Positions 1 to 9,346 of a stretch of 64,000 bases of DNA are shown here, one piece after another (the first letter of the stretch is position 1; each line of letters starts with the position of its first letter). Under the pieces are notes generated by a model, which was not told where the DNA came from, made no database searches, and was given only the letters and a program-made list of their open reading frames with translations. The translations under genes were made by a program, and so were the position numbers. Where the stretch lies: assembly GCF_000981805.1 (NCBI RefSeq), contig NZ_CP011132.1, positions 1,550,001 through 1,614,000 of the forward strand. Reading direction: 5' to 3'. Source of the stretch: Citrobacter amalonaticus Y19 (lineage in GTDB: Bacteria > Pseudomonadota > Gammaproteobacteria > Enterobacterales > Enterobacteriaceae).

Positions 1-1
1 T

Positions 2-3000
2 GATAAAGACGGAAAAGTCATACATGATGCAGGCCATACGGTGTTCAATGCGGGAAATACCTACAGCGGTAAAACGCTGGTAAACGGCGGCCTTCTGACG
101 ATTGCATCTCATACGACTGACGGTGTAACCGGGATGGGGGCGAGTGAAGTGACCATTGCAAACCCGGGTACGCTCGACATTCTCGCATCGACGAACAGCG
201 CCGGAGATTACACGCTGACCAATGTGCTTAAAGGCGATGGCTTGCTGCGAGTAAAATTGTCATCCTCAGACAATGTGTTTGGCTTTACCCATGCTACGGG
301 TACTGAATTCGCCGGTGTTGCACAACTTAAAGACAGTACTTTCGCTCTGGGGGGCGACAACACGGCTGCGCTTAGCCACGCGTTGTTGCAGTCTGACGGC
401 GAAAATATCACCTCGGTAAAAACGGGAGAGCAATCCATTGGTGGGCTGGCCTTGAATGGCGGTACGCTGATTTTCGATACGGATTTTCCTGCCGCGACGC
501 TTGCACAGGGATATATCAGCACCGACACTCTGGTAGTCGGGGCGGGTGAGTATACCTGGAAGGGTCGTACCTATCAGGTCGACGGAACCGGCGACGTACG
601 TATCGACGTACCTAACCCGTGGAACGATCCAATGGCGAATAATCCTCTGACCACCCTCAATTTGCTGGAACAGGATGATAGCCATGTGGGCGTTCAACTG
701 GTGAAAGCGCAAACGGTTATTGGATCCGGTGGGTCATTAACGCTACGTGATTTGCAGGGCGATGAGGTGGCGGCGGACAAAACGTTACAAATTGCGCAAA
801 ACGGGACGGTTGTCGCCGATGGCGAATATGGGTTCCGCCTTACGACCGCGCCGGGTGATGGTTTGTACGTAAACTATGGCCTGAAGGCGCTGAACATCTA
901 TGACGGTGAGACATTGACGTTAGCGGAGCACGGTGGTGCCTATGGCGCGATGGCGGATATGTCGGCAAAAATTGGCGGTATGGGGAATCTGGCGATCAAT
1001 ACCGTTCGACAGGTTTCGCTTTCCAATGGTCAGAACGACTATCAGGGTGCGACATTCGTTCAGATGGGGACACTGCGTACCGACGCGGATGGCGTGCTGG
1101 GCAACACGAGTGAACTCAACATCAGTAATGCGGCCATCGTCGATCTTAATGGATCGTCGCAAACGGTGGGGGCATTTAACGGGCAGATGGGCTCGACCGT
1201 ATTGTTCAAAAACGGCTCGCTGACGGTAAATAACGGCGGGATGAGTCAGGGTGAACTGGCAGGGGGCGGAAACCTGAATGTAACCGGGGGAACGCTGGCC
1301 ATTGAAGGGGTTAATGCACGCTACAACGCGTTAACCAGCATTAGCCCGAATGCGGAAGTCAGCCTCGATAATGCGCAGGGGTTGGGCAGTGGAAATATTG
1401 CCAATGACGGACGGTTAACGCTGAAGAGTGTGATTGGCGAACTACACAACAGTATGAGCGGCAGGGGCGTCTTCAGCGCAACGGCGGCGACGGACGTTGA
1501 ACTGGATGGCGATAATAGCCGCTTTGCGGGGCAATTCAACATCGACGCAGGTAGCGCACTGAGCGTCAACGAGCAGAAAAACCTGGGCGATGCTTCCGTT
1601 ATCAATAATGGCCTGCTCACCATCTCCACCGAGCGAGGCTGGGCGATGACGCACAGTATCACCGGTAGTGGTGATGTGACGAAACTGGGCACCGGGATCT
1701 TGACGCTCAATAACGATTCCGCCGCGTATCAGGGGACGACGGAAATCGTGGCCGGTGAAATTGCTTTCGGCTCCGGCTCGGCCATTGATATGGCAAGTCA
1801 GCAAATCAATATCCATAACAGCGGTGTGATGTCGGGAAATGTCACCACTGCGGGTGATGTGGATGTCATGCCTGGGGGGACACTGCGTGTCGCGAAAACC
1901 ACTATCGGCGGCAACCTGAAGAATGGCGGCACGGTACAAATGAATAGTGAAGGAGGAAAACCGGGCAATCTACTGACCGTTAATGGCAACTATAACGGCA
2001 ACAATGGCCTGATGACGTTCAACACGGCGCTGGGTGGCGATAATTCCCTCACGGATAAGATGAACGTGACAGGCGATACTCAGGGCAATACTCGCGTTCG
2101 GGTTGATAACATTGGCGGCGCTGGCGCACAAACGGTTAACGGCATTGAACTCGTTGAAGTTGGCGGCAATTCTGCGGGTAACTTCGCACTGACAACCGGA
2201 ACCGTAGAAGCGGGGGCTTATGTCTACACGCTGGCTAAAGGGAAGGGTAATGACGCGAAAAACTGGTATCTGACCAGTAAATGGGACGGTGTGACGCCAA
2301 CGGATACGCCCAATCCGATTGATAACCCACCTGTCGTGGATCCGGAAGGCCCGGCAGTGGTTCGCCCGGAGGCCGGGAGCTATATCAGCAACATTGCCGC
2401 AGCAAACACGCTGTTTAGCCATCGATTACACGACCGTCTGGGTGAGCCGCAGTATACAGATTCACTGCGTTCTCAGGATTCAGTAACCAGTATGTGGATG
2501 CGTCATGTAGGAGGCCATGAACGTTCGTCTGCCAGCGATGGGCAGTTAAAAACCCAGGCGAATCGCTACATCTTGCAGTTAGGCGGCGATATAGCGCAAT
2601 GGAGCAGCAACGCGCAGGATCGCTGGCATCTTGGCGTTATGGCAGGCTATACCAGTCAGCACAGCAATACACAAAGCAATCGGGCAGGTTATAAATCGGA
2701 CGGGCGCATCAGTGGTTACAGCGCGGGGCTGTATGCGACCTGGTATCAAAACGATGCGGATAAGACGGGCGCTTATGTCGACAGCTGGGCCTTGTATAAC
2801 TGGTTTGATAACAGCGTAAGTTCCGATAATCGTTCTGATGACGACTATGACTCTCGTGGCGTGACGGCTTCAATTGAGGGGGGTTATACCTTTGAAGCGG
2901 GAACGTTTAGCGGAAGCGAAGGGACGCTTAACACCTGGTACATTCAACCTCAGGCGCAAATCACCTGGATGGGGGTGAAAGATTCTGACCATACCCGGAA

Positions 3001-3340
3001 AGACGGCACGCGTATTGAAACGGAAGGCGACGGGAACGTGCAAACGCGACTTGGGGTGAAAACCTACCTGAACAGTCATCACCAGCGTGACGATGGCAAA
3101 CAGCGTGAGTTCCAGCCTTACATTGAAGCAAACTGGATCTATAACAGTAAAGTCTACGGCGTGAAGATGGATGGGCAAACCGTAAGCCGGGATGGTGCGC
3201 GTAACCTGGCTGAAGTGCGTACCGGGGTTGAGGCGAAAATGAATAATAACCTCAGCCTGTGGGGGAATATCGGTGTGCAATTAGGTGATAAAGGCTATAG
3301 CGATACCCAGGGAATGCTGGGTGTGAAATACAGCTGGTAA
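2..3340 (+). CDS. autotransporter adhesin, 3' part (5' end outside window)
   Basis: Outer-membrane autotransporter (type V secretion) that would display a beta-helical passenger on the cell surface. The frame is open to the left edge, so the start and signal peptide are missing; 1112 residues remain. Residues ~1-760 are Gly/Asn/Thr-rich repeats typical of a right-handed beta-helix. A short Pro/Asp-rich linker follows, then a pertactin-like beta-barrel of ~290 residues beginning near RPEAGSYISN and ending in the usual aromatic C-terminus (KYSW). It lies just upstream of hipBA on the same strand, the position of the ydeK/ydeU autotransporter in E. coli as I recall it, so it is probably that locus in intact form. 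The last ~500 residues resemble the minus-strand autotransporter at 5424-8618. The ligand is unknown. Confidence 0.9.
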   Translation, partial: DKDGKVIHDAGHTVFNAGNTYSGKTLVNGGLLTIASHTTDGVTGMGASEVTIANPGTLDILASTNSAGDYTLTNVLKGDGLLRVKLSSSDNVFGFTHATGTEFAGVAQLKDSTFALGGDNTAALSHALLQSDGENITSVKTGEQSIGGLALNGGTLIFDTDFPAATLAQGYISTDTLVVGAGEYTWKGRTYQVDGTGDVRIDVPNPWNDPMANNPLTTLNLLEQDDSHVGVQLVKAQTVIGSGGSLTLRDLQGDEVAADKTLQIAQNGTVVADGEYGFRLTTAPGDGLYVNYGLKALNIYDGETLTLAEHGGAYGAMADMSAKIGGMGNLAINTVRQVSLSNGQNDYQGATFVQMGTLRTDADGVLGNTSELNISNAAIVDLNGSSQTVGAFNGQMGSTVLFKNGSLTVNNGGMSQGELAGGGNLNVTGGTLAIEGVNARYNALTSISPNAEVSLDNAQGLGSGNIANDGRLTLKSVIGELHNSMSGRGVFSATAATDVELDGDNSRFAGQFNIDAGSALSVNEQKNLGDASVINNGLLTISTERGWAMTHSITGSGDVTKLGTGILTLNNDSAAYQGTTEIVAGEIAFGSGSAIDMASQQINIHNSGVMSGNVTTAGDVDVMPGGTLRVAKTTIGGNLKNGGTVQMNSEGGKPGNLLTVNGNYNGNNGLMTFNTALGGDNSLTDKMNVTGDTQGNTRVRVDNIGGAGAQTVNGIELVEVGGNSAGNFALTTGTVEAGAYVYTLAKGKGNDAKNWYLTSKWDGVTPTDTPNPIDNPPVVDPEGPAVVRPEAGSYISNIAAANTLFSHRLHDRLGEPQYTDSLRSQDSVTSMWMRHVGGHERSSASDGQLKTQANRYILQLGGDIAQWSSNAQDRWHLGVMAGYTSQHSNTQSNRAGYKSDGRISGYSAGLYATWYQNDADKTGAYVDSWALYNWFDNSVSSDNRSDDDYDSRGVTASIEGGYTFEAGTFSGSEGTLNTWYIQPQAQITWMGVKDSDHTRKDGTRIETEGDGNVQTRLGVKTYLNSHHQRDDGKQREFQPYIEANWIYNSKVYGVKMDGQTVSRDGARNLAEVRTGVEAKMNNNLSLWGNIGVQLGDKGYSDTQGMLGVKYSW

Positions 3341-3348
3341 TCCATAAC

Positions 3349-3378
3349 AAGCCGCATGTCGTCAATGGCATGCGGCTT
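3349..3378 (+). terminator. hairpin after autotransporter
   Basis: Perfect 10-bp inverted repeat (AAGCCGCATG / CATGCGGCTT) beginning 8 bases after the stop codon, with only a short T-run. Probably a weak intrinsic terminator separating the autotransporter from hipBA. Confidence 0.65.
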
Positions 3379-3392
3379 TACTATCTTTCTTC

Positions 3393-3506
3393 TATCCGCG
3401 ATCGCGGATATCTCTTCACTTATCCCGTATAGCGGATAAAATGAGTTTACAGATTGACTTTATCCTCGAGAAGGGATAAAACCCGTAATATCCCCTTGCG
3501 CGGATA
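3393..3506 (+). promoter_or_regulatory. four HipB operators upstream of hipBA
   Basis: Four exact copies of the known HipB operator TATCC-N8-GGATA occur at 3393-3410, 3421-3438, 3461-3478 and 3489-3506. Centre spacings are 28, 40 and 28 bp, a symmetric arrangement. In E. coli HipB alone or with HipA binds such sites, bends the DNA and represses the operon. The hipBA promoter should lie inside this cluster; I did not assign its -10 and -35 elements. Confidence 0.93.
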
Positions 3507-3527
3507 ACTTTCCTGTGGACGAATGAC

Positions 3528-3794
3528 ATGAAGAGCTTCCCGATGATCTACAGCCCAACGCAATTAGCGAATGCAATGAAACTGGTTCGTCAGCAAAATG
3601 GCTGGACGCAGAGCGAGCTGGCGAAAAAAATCGGCATAAAGCAGGCAACCATTTCCAATTTCGAGAATAACCCTGACAACAGCACATTGATGACCTTTTT
3701 TAAAATTTTACAGTCACTTGAGCTCTCAATGACGCTATGCGAAACAAAAGACGCGGCGCCGGAATCTACTGACCAACAGGGTCTGGAGTGGTAA
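3528..3794 (+). CDS. hipB: HipB antitoxin and autorepressor
   Basis: Antitoxin of the HipBA type II persistence module. It neutralises the kinase HipA and represses its own operon. It is 88 residues, the E. coli length, and nearly identical through the Xre-type helix-turn-helix (about residues 15-70, with QNGWTQSELAKKIGIKQATI). The C-terminal tail ends in LEW; this tail contacts HipA in the known structures. The ATG at 3528 gives the expected length, though the ribosome site is weak. The stop codon overlaps the hipA start by one base, so the two are translationally coupled. Regulation is by the four operators just upstream. Confidence 0.97.
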   Translation: MKSFPMIYSPTQLANAMKLVRQQNGWTQSELAKKIGIKQATISNFENNPDNSTLMTFFKILQSLELSMTLCETKDAAPESTDQQGLEW

Positions 3795-5113
3795 TGCCTA
3801 AACTCGTAACGTGGATGAATAATCAGCGGGTAGGCGAGTTGACGAAACTGGCCAACGGTGCGCATACATTTAAATATGCCCCGGATTGGTTAGCCAACCG
3901 CTATGCCAGGCCATTGTCGCTTTCGCTGCCATTGCAGGTGGGGAATATCACTTCTGATGCCGTGTTTAACTTCTTCGATAACTTGTTGCCTGATAGCCCA
4001 ATCGTGCGCGACAGGATCGTTAAACGCTATCGTGCAAAATCAAAGCAACCTTTTGATTTATTGTCAGAAATAGGTCGAGATAGCGTGGGGGCTGTGACAT
4101 TGTTACCGGAAAATGAAGCGGTGACAAATCCGGTGATGACATGGGAAAAGTTAAGTGAGGCAAAGCTTGAAGAGGTGCTGTCGGCTTATAAATCAGATAT
4201 TCCGCTGGGCATGATTAATGAAGAAAATAACTTTCGTATCTCAGTTGCCGGCGCGCAGGAAAAGACCGCGCTGCTCAGAATGGGCAATGACTGGTGTATC
4301 CCAAAAGGGGTAACGCCAACTACGCATATTATTAAGTTGCCTATTGGCGAAATCAGACAGCCCAATGCGACGCTCGATCTTAGCCAAAGCGTTGATAATG
4401 AATATTTTTGTCTACTGCTGGCGAAACAACTCGGACTGGATGTTCCTGGAGCCGAAATTATCAAGGCGGGAAGGGTGCGTGCGTTAGCGGTCGAGCGCTT
4501 TGACAGACGCTGGAATGCTGAACGGTCAGTTTTACTCCGCTTGCCGCAAGAAGATATGTGCCAGACATTCGGTTTACCGTCATCAGTCAAATACGAATCT
4601 GACGGGGGACCTGGCATCGAGCAAATCATGGCGTTTTTGATGGGGTCCAGCGAGGCGCTGAAAGATCGCTATGATTTTATGAAGTTTCAGGTGTTCCAGT
4701 GGTTGATTGGTGCAACGGATGGCCATGCGAAAAACTTCTCTGTTTTTATTCAGGCCGGCGGCAGTTATCGGCTCACGCCATTTTACGACATTATTTCGGC
4801 ATTTCCGGTTCTTGGCGGTACGGGAATACATATCAGTGATTTGAAACTGGCAATGGGGCTTAACGCATCCAAAGGCAGAAAAACAGCTATCGATAAAATT
4901 TATCCGCGTCATTTTATGGCAACGGCAAAGGCGCTGAAATTTCCGCAAGAGCAGATGCGAGAAATTCTGTGTACGTTTGCAGAACAAATACCCGCAGCAC
5001 TGGATAACGTGACTGCCGCATTGCCAACAGATTTTCCACAGAACGTTGCGATGGCAATCAGGGGGAATGTGCTCAGGCTGCATGGTCGGTTAAACCGGGA
5101 AATGGAGGAATGA
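3794..5113 (+). CDS. hipA: HipA serine/threonine kinase toxin
   Basis: Toxin of HipBA. In E. coli it phosphorylates glutamyl-tRNA synthetase, triggering the stringent response and persistence. With the ATG at 3794 the protein is 439 residues. Ser150, the autophosphorylation site, lies in ISVAGAQEKT. The catalytic Asp309 (ATDGHAKN) and metal-binding Asp332 (FYDIIS) are in place. Gly22 and Asp291, the two positions changed in the high-persistence hipA7 allele, are wild type. The GTG at 3788 is an unlikely start because the ATG matches E. coli and has GGAG just upstream inside hipB. No terminator is evident after it. Confidence 0.97.
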   Translation: MPKLVTWMNNQRVGELTKLANGAHTFKYAPDWLANRYARPLSLSLPLQVGNITSDAVFNFFDNLLPDSPIVRDRIVKRYRAKSKQPFDLLSEIGRDSVGAVTLLPENEAVTNPVMTWEKLSEAKLEEVLSAYKSDIPLGMINEENNFRISVAGAQEKTALLRMGNDWCIPKGVTPTTHIIKLPIGEIRQPNATLDLSQSVDNEYFCLLLAKQLGLDVPGAEIIKAGRVRALAVERFDRRWNAERSVLLRLPQEDMCQTFGLPSSVKYESDGGPGIEQIMAFLMGSSEALKDRYDFMKFQVFQWLIGATDGHAKNFSVFIQAGGSYRLTPFYDIISAFPVLGGTGIHISDLKLAMGLNASKGRKTAIDKIYPRHFMATAKALKFPQEQMREILCTFAEQIPAALDNVTAALPTDFPQNVAMAIRGNVLRLHGRLNREMEE

Positions 5114-5423
5114 ACAGCGTACCAGTAAAAGGCTGTAAGACATTTCAACGGTTATGTGCACAGTGTAATGACCACAGCAATGAACGGCTGGATTCTCCCT
5201 GAATCCATATTAGTGCGCATAATGTATATTATGTTAAATTGAATTTGGCAGGAGGAATCCAGGATTCACTTACCGTCTTGCCACTGCTACCCACTGCTGA
5301 GCCAGTCAGATCATAAATTGCAGTCACCGGATTGTCTATTCTGGTGACTGCGGTCCTGACATTACGGTACTCTCATTTTCAGGTTCGCCTCGGTCAAACG
5401 CAGCATCCCTTCAGACAAAATTA
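5114..5423. other. intergenic region with inverted repeats
   Basis: 310 bases between convergent hipA and the second autotransporter, without a credible gene. It holds TGGATTC/GAATCCA (5189-5207), the palindrome GAATCCAGGATTC (5255-5267), which reuses the same arms in the other order, and a 9-bp stem GCAGTCACC/GGTGACTGC (5320-5351) that could end minus-strand transcripts. None has a strong T-run. Confidence 0.5.
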
Positions 5424-8400
5424 TCAGAAGCTGTATTTAATGCCAATCGATGCCTGAGAATCCCGGTATCCGTGGTCACCGATTTGTTGGGCCACACTGC
5501 CCCATATGCTCAGTTTTTTGTTAACGTTGCCTTCAATACCGACTTTAGCTTCTCCGATGTTGCGTGCACCGGCCTGATAATCAGAGACATTGTTCATTGT
5601 CACACCGACGTTTTTAGAATTGTGTAGCCAGTTAACTTCAACAAACGGTTGCAGCGCCCGCGTGTTGCCAACACCGGTTTCACGTTGCTCCAGGCGATAC
5701 GCACGCAGACCTAAACGCGTCGACAGATTACCGCTGTTGCCAGTGACGCTTGTTCCATTCGTTTCATTATGTTTATCTGCATGGACGCCCATCCAGACCA
5801 CCTGAGCTTTTGGTTGAAGCCAGTAACTGACGTTATCGTGCTGGCTCAGATTAAAACTGTATCCCGCTTCAACCGACGCTAACCATCCGTTCGAATCATA
5901 TTTTTCCTCGGATAATCCATCACCCTGAACGGAGTTAGTAAACCAGGCATGTTGTACCCAACTGTCGACATATAATCCGGATTTGTCCTGCTGGTTGGCA
6001 TACCAGGTTCCATACAATCCCAGCGAATAACCCTCTACTCTGTTTTTGGCATTATACGCACTGTATTTCGCATCTGTGTGACCCTGTGCATACCCATAAC
6101 CCGCCATGACCCCTAAATGAAAGCGGTCCAGGCCACTGTGACTCCATTGCGCGATATCCCCGCCGATTTGCACCACATAGCGGTTGGTCTGTGTTTTTAG
6201 CTGGCCCGACCGCGTTTCACTGCGATTATGCCCGCCGTCCTGACGCAACCACAGGCTGGTCACTTTTTGCTCGCCGGTTAAAAAGTCGGTGTACTGTGTT
6301 TCACCAAGCCTGTCGTGTAAACGGGAAACGAACATGGTATTTGCCTGCGCCAGATTCGCAACATAGGCCCCTGCTTCTGGTCGCATTACATTCACGCTCC
6401 CACGGTCACTTTCCTCTACGGGTTGACCGGGGCTTTCAGGCATTTCCGGTTCAGAAGGCATTGTCGGTTCAGACGGTGTTGCGGGTGCTGCCGGCTCAGC
6501 CGGAGCGACTGGCGTTTCCGGTTCAACAGGCGTTACAGGTTCTTCCGGTTCTTCATAGACAGAGCTGGTTAAATACCAGTTTTTACCCATTTTAGCGGCG
6601 TGATATTCATAAGCACCGGCAACGACGCGGTTTCGTAGCGCAAAAATCCCCTCGGATTCCCCAGCGACAGTAATAATTTCAATGCCATCTGTTGTTTGTG
6701 CGCCACTGCCATTATGGTTATTCACAAACAGACCGGTTGTACCCGACGTATTTCCCTGCACCACCAGTTTATCTGTCTCAGAATCGTCATCACCTAACGT
6801 CGTATTAATGGTTACGTTACCACCGCCGCTATAATTGCCGTTCACCGTCAATGTTTTAAATGCACCACTGTTGCCAGGAGGCATAAAAAATACAGAGCCG
6901 TTATTTGAAAGCGTTGTCACTGTCGAACTGTCAGTCATATTCCACTGGCTGGCATCATTCAGGGTCATTGTGTCAACATCGGGTGTCTGACCGGTGAATG
7001 ATGAGGCATGATTTAACGTCACATCTAAAGAGCCATTGGCATTAATTGACTGCGAAATAATATCGCCGAAAATATGCGAGTTATCCGCCGTGATATCCAC
7101 TGCCCCCGATCGTCTTGATGAACTTAAATCTTTGACGTTGATGGCAACATCGATTTCACCTCCCGAACGGCCGATAATGGTCGAGTCATTCAGGTTCAGG
7201 GCTAACGAGCCACTTTCATTCTGAATGGCGTAGCCATCATTCGTTTCAATATGGCTCCCCGTTACCTGTAAGCTATTGGCATCGCTTGTGCTTGCGGTGT
7301 TAAAAATAATGCCATGACTGCCGTTTCCGGTCATATTCAACAGGCTATTATTCAGTTGAACGTCAGCCCCGTTTTGTACCCGCACCCCGACTGAAGTATT
7401 TCCATGAATTTGGGCGTTAAGACGGTTCGCATGTAAAATACTCCCTGCTGTTTTTGCCTGGAGTCCCGTGGATGTAACACCGTGAGCAGTCAGTTGAACA
7501 TTATCGAGGTAAACCTGTGACCCCGCAGATTCGGCGTTAACGCCGTAACTCCCTGTACCATTGAGTGTAATGGCGGTATCTGATGCAGTAATGGTGGTGG
7601 GAGCAATATTATCGCTATTGTTATGGTGCGCATACAGGGCGTAACTGTTATTGCCAGAGGTAGTAATTTCACTGTTATTCGCCAGAAGTATCTGACTACC
7701 ATTTCTCACGTCAACAGCGATAGCATTACCACCCAGCATCTCTATTTCTGTATTACGAAATTCCGATACTTCCTGGCTTTTATCGGCAAATATCGCACTG
7801 GTATTGCTACCATGCGTAATAATATGTGAATCGTTCATCAAGGCCTGAGAACGCCCGATTAGCCAGACTCCGTAACCTACATTTCTATCCCTTTGCGTCT
7901 CGATAGTGACATTATCATAAATACCCTTGGACGCCAGCGTCTGGTTTGGCACCTGGAAATTTGAATCCCAGGAGAGTGCCGAGCCATAACTGACATCACC
8001 ATGAATATAGGTATTCCGGGCGGTGACCAGTGCGCCATTGCGTGCATTAAAACCGGTCGACTGACCAAGGAACGTGATATCAGAATCAGTGACATGAATG
8101 CTTGAACCAATATCCATTGCAGTCAACCCATGCAAATTCGCGATCATCACCGTGTTATGGAACCTGGCTGTTGCCCCTTCAAGCACTTTTACGATGTAAT
8201 TAAAGCTCTCTATTCTGGAGTCAGAGATATCGATAAGTGAATTCAGACCCGTTACCTGAACAGCCTGCGTACGGTCAACGCTAAAACTGGGCTGATTTCT
8301 TACATAATTAATCGTTGCCCCGGTAAGAAATATCTTTCCTCCGGAATGAGCAGCAATTGCGGCCCCTCCATCATAGACAGTGAGAGAAACCCCTTCTCCT

Positions 8401-8618
8401 CTAATCGTCCCCGTTTCAGCAGCAATTAACGCAGCAGTATTATTTAGTATGTGCTGCTCATTAGGGGTTAATGTAATTTCCTGTCCATTCGATGCCCTGA
8501 CATAGGTGGTGACGACAGCATGAACCTGGGATGATGCCAGGGCGCCACTGATGGCCAGTGCAATTGCCGTAATGTGGAAACGCCTTTTATGGCGGTAAAG
8601 CGCAGAAGTTAAGTCCAT
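5424..8618 (-). CDS. autotransporter adhesin with beta-helix passenger
   Basis: Complete autotransporter of 1064 residues. The N-terminus has a long signal sequence, a basic stretch (YRHKRRFHI) then a hydrophobic core ending near SSQVHA. Residues ~40-640 are a beta-helix passenger with many short Asn/Ser/Thr-rich repeats. A Pro/Glu-rich linker (~residues 690-745, repeats of the type PVEPETPVAP) joins it to the C-terminal beta-barrel, which ends in GIKYSF. The barrel and the stretch just before it resemble those of the autotransporter at 2-3340. The ATG at 8618 has AAGGAT about 11 bases upstream. It converges on hipA and is divergent from digH. Binding target and gene name not recognised. Confidence 0.9.
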   Translation of the reverse strand: MDLTSALYRHKRRFHITAIALAISGALASSQVHAVVTTYVRASNGQEITLTPNEQHILNNTAALIAAETGTIRGEGVSLTVYDGGAAIAAHSGGKIFLTGATINYVRNQPSFSVDRTQAVQVTGLNSLIDISDSRIESFNYIVKVLEGATARFHNTVMIANLHGLTAMDIGSSIHVTDSDITFLGQSTGFNARNGALVTARNTYIHGDVSYGSALSWDSNFQVPNQTLASKGIYDNVTIETQRDRNVGYGVWLIGRSQALMNDSHIITHGSNTSAIFADKSQEVSEFRNTEIEMLGGNAIAVDVRNGSQILLANNSEITTSGNNSYALYAHHNNSDNIAPTTITASDTAITLNGTGSYGVNAESAGSQVYLDNVQLTAHGVTSTGLQAKTAGSILHANRLNAQIHGNTSVGVRVQNGADVQLNNSLLNMTGNGSHGIIFNTASTSDANSLQVTGSHIETNDGYAIQNESGSLALNLNDSTIIGRSGGEIDVAINVKDLSSSRRSGAVDITADNSHIFGDIISQSINANGSLDVTLNHASSFTGQTPDVDTMTLNDASQWNMTDSSTVTTLSNNGSVFFMPPGNSGAFKTLTVNGNYSGGGNVTINTTLGDDDSETDKLVVQGNTSGTTGLFVNNHNGSGAQTTDGIEIITVAGESEGIFALRNRVVAGAYEYHAAKMGKNWYLTSSVYEEPEEPVTPVEPETPVAPAEPAAPATPSEPTMPSEPEMPESPGQPVEESDRGSVNVMRPEAGAYVANLAQANTMFVSRLHDRLGETQYTDFLTGEQKVTSLWLRQDGGHNRSETRSGQLKTQTNRYVVQIGGDIAQWSHSGLDRFHLGVMAGYGYAQGHTDAKYSAYNAKNRVEGYSLGLYGTWYANQQDKSGLYVDSWVQHAWFTNSVQGDGLSEEKYDSNGWLASVEAGYSFNLSQHDNVSYWLQPKAQVVWMGVHADKHNETNGTSVTGNSGNLSTRLGLRAYRLEQRETGVGNTRALQPFVEVNWLHNSKNVGVTMNNVSDYQAGARNIGEAKVGIEGNVNKKLSIWGSVAQQIGDHGYRDSQASIGIKYSF

Positions 8619-9346
8619 TTAAATTGATATCCTTATCCATTATAATTCATTCCGAATTTATTAATTAGAATACTATCCGCTGTAGCATTCACAATGCCAC
8701 TATCTAATCATTAGATTATTTTTAGCTTAATGAACATCAAATCCGTAGTCAATAGTTAGCGCTTTAAATGTTTAAAAATAAAAAATTGTGTTATAATTCA
8801 ATGAATACAAAAAAACCTATAAAATCAATACAATAAAACCACACTCTATTATTTGAATTAATTCATTTGATATTATTTTTATTGATTTTTCCGATTATTA
8901 TTGCGAATAATCTCATTATCTTCTTTGCGCTGCGTTTTCTATTGAAGAGATTGTCCTGTCATTTTCATAACTCAAATTACCTTTTGCGACACCTGGTCGA
9001 TTTTAAATATAAGTTCTAACATGTGGAAAATAGTAAAATAATGACCGGAGCTAATGCAATATCCGCAGATGATCACATTTAATTAACGCTCAACATCAGG
9101 CCAATTGCCATTCTGGACTGACCGTGTGACGTTAATGGGTGACTCAGATATTTTCTCTGTGTTTCGTTAACATGTAGTGCGGGAATACAAAAGGTATTAC
9201 TCGTGATTCAACGTTGAAGGCGATACCGAGTCCCAGCCTGGTTGGGAACCGGTAAAATTGCACATCGCCCCCCTTCTCCGGCTTGACTTAACGTCGATTA
9301 GGAACAAAATAATTTCTCTTTTGTGTTAACCGGATGACTGGCCTAT
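8619..9346. other. long AT-rich divergent intergenic region
   Basis: 728 bases between the divergent autotransporter and digH with no convincing ORF. The first ~450 bases are very AT-rich, typical of H-NS-bound promoter DNA. The part nearest digH holds an imperfect 12-bp stem at 9224-9254 (TACCGAGTCCCA / TGGGAACCGGTA, two mismatches). Promoters for both genes must lie here but I could not place them with confidence. Confidence 0.5.
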
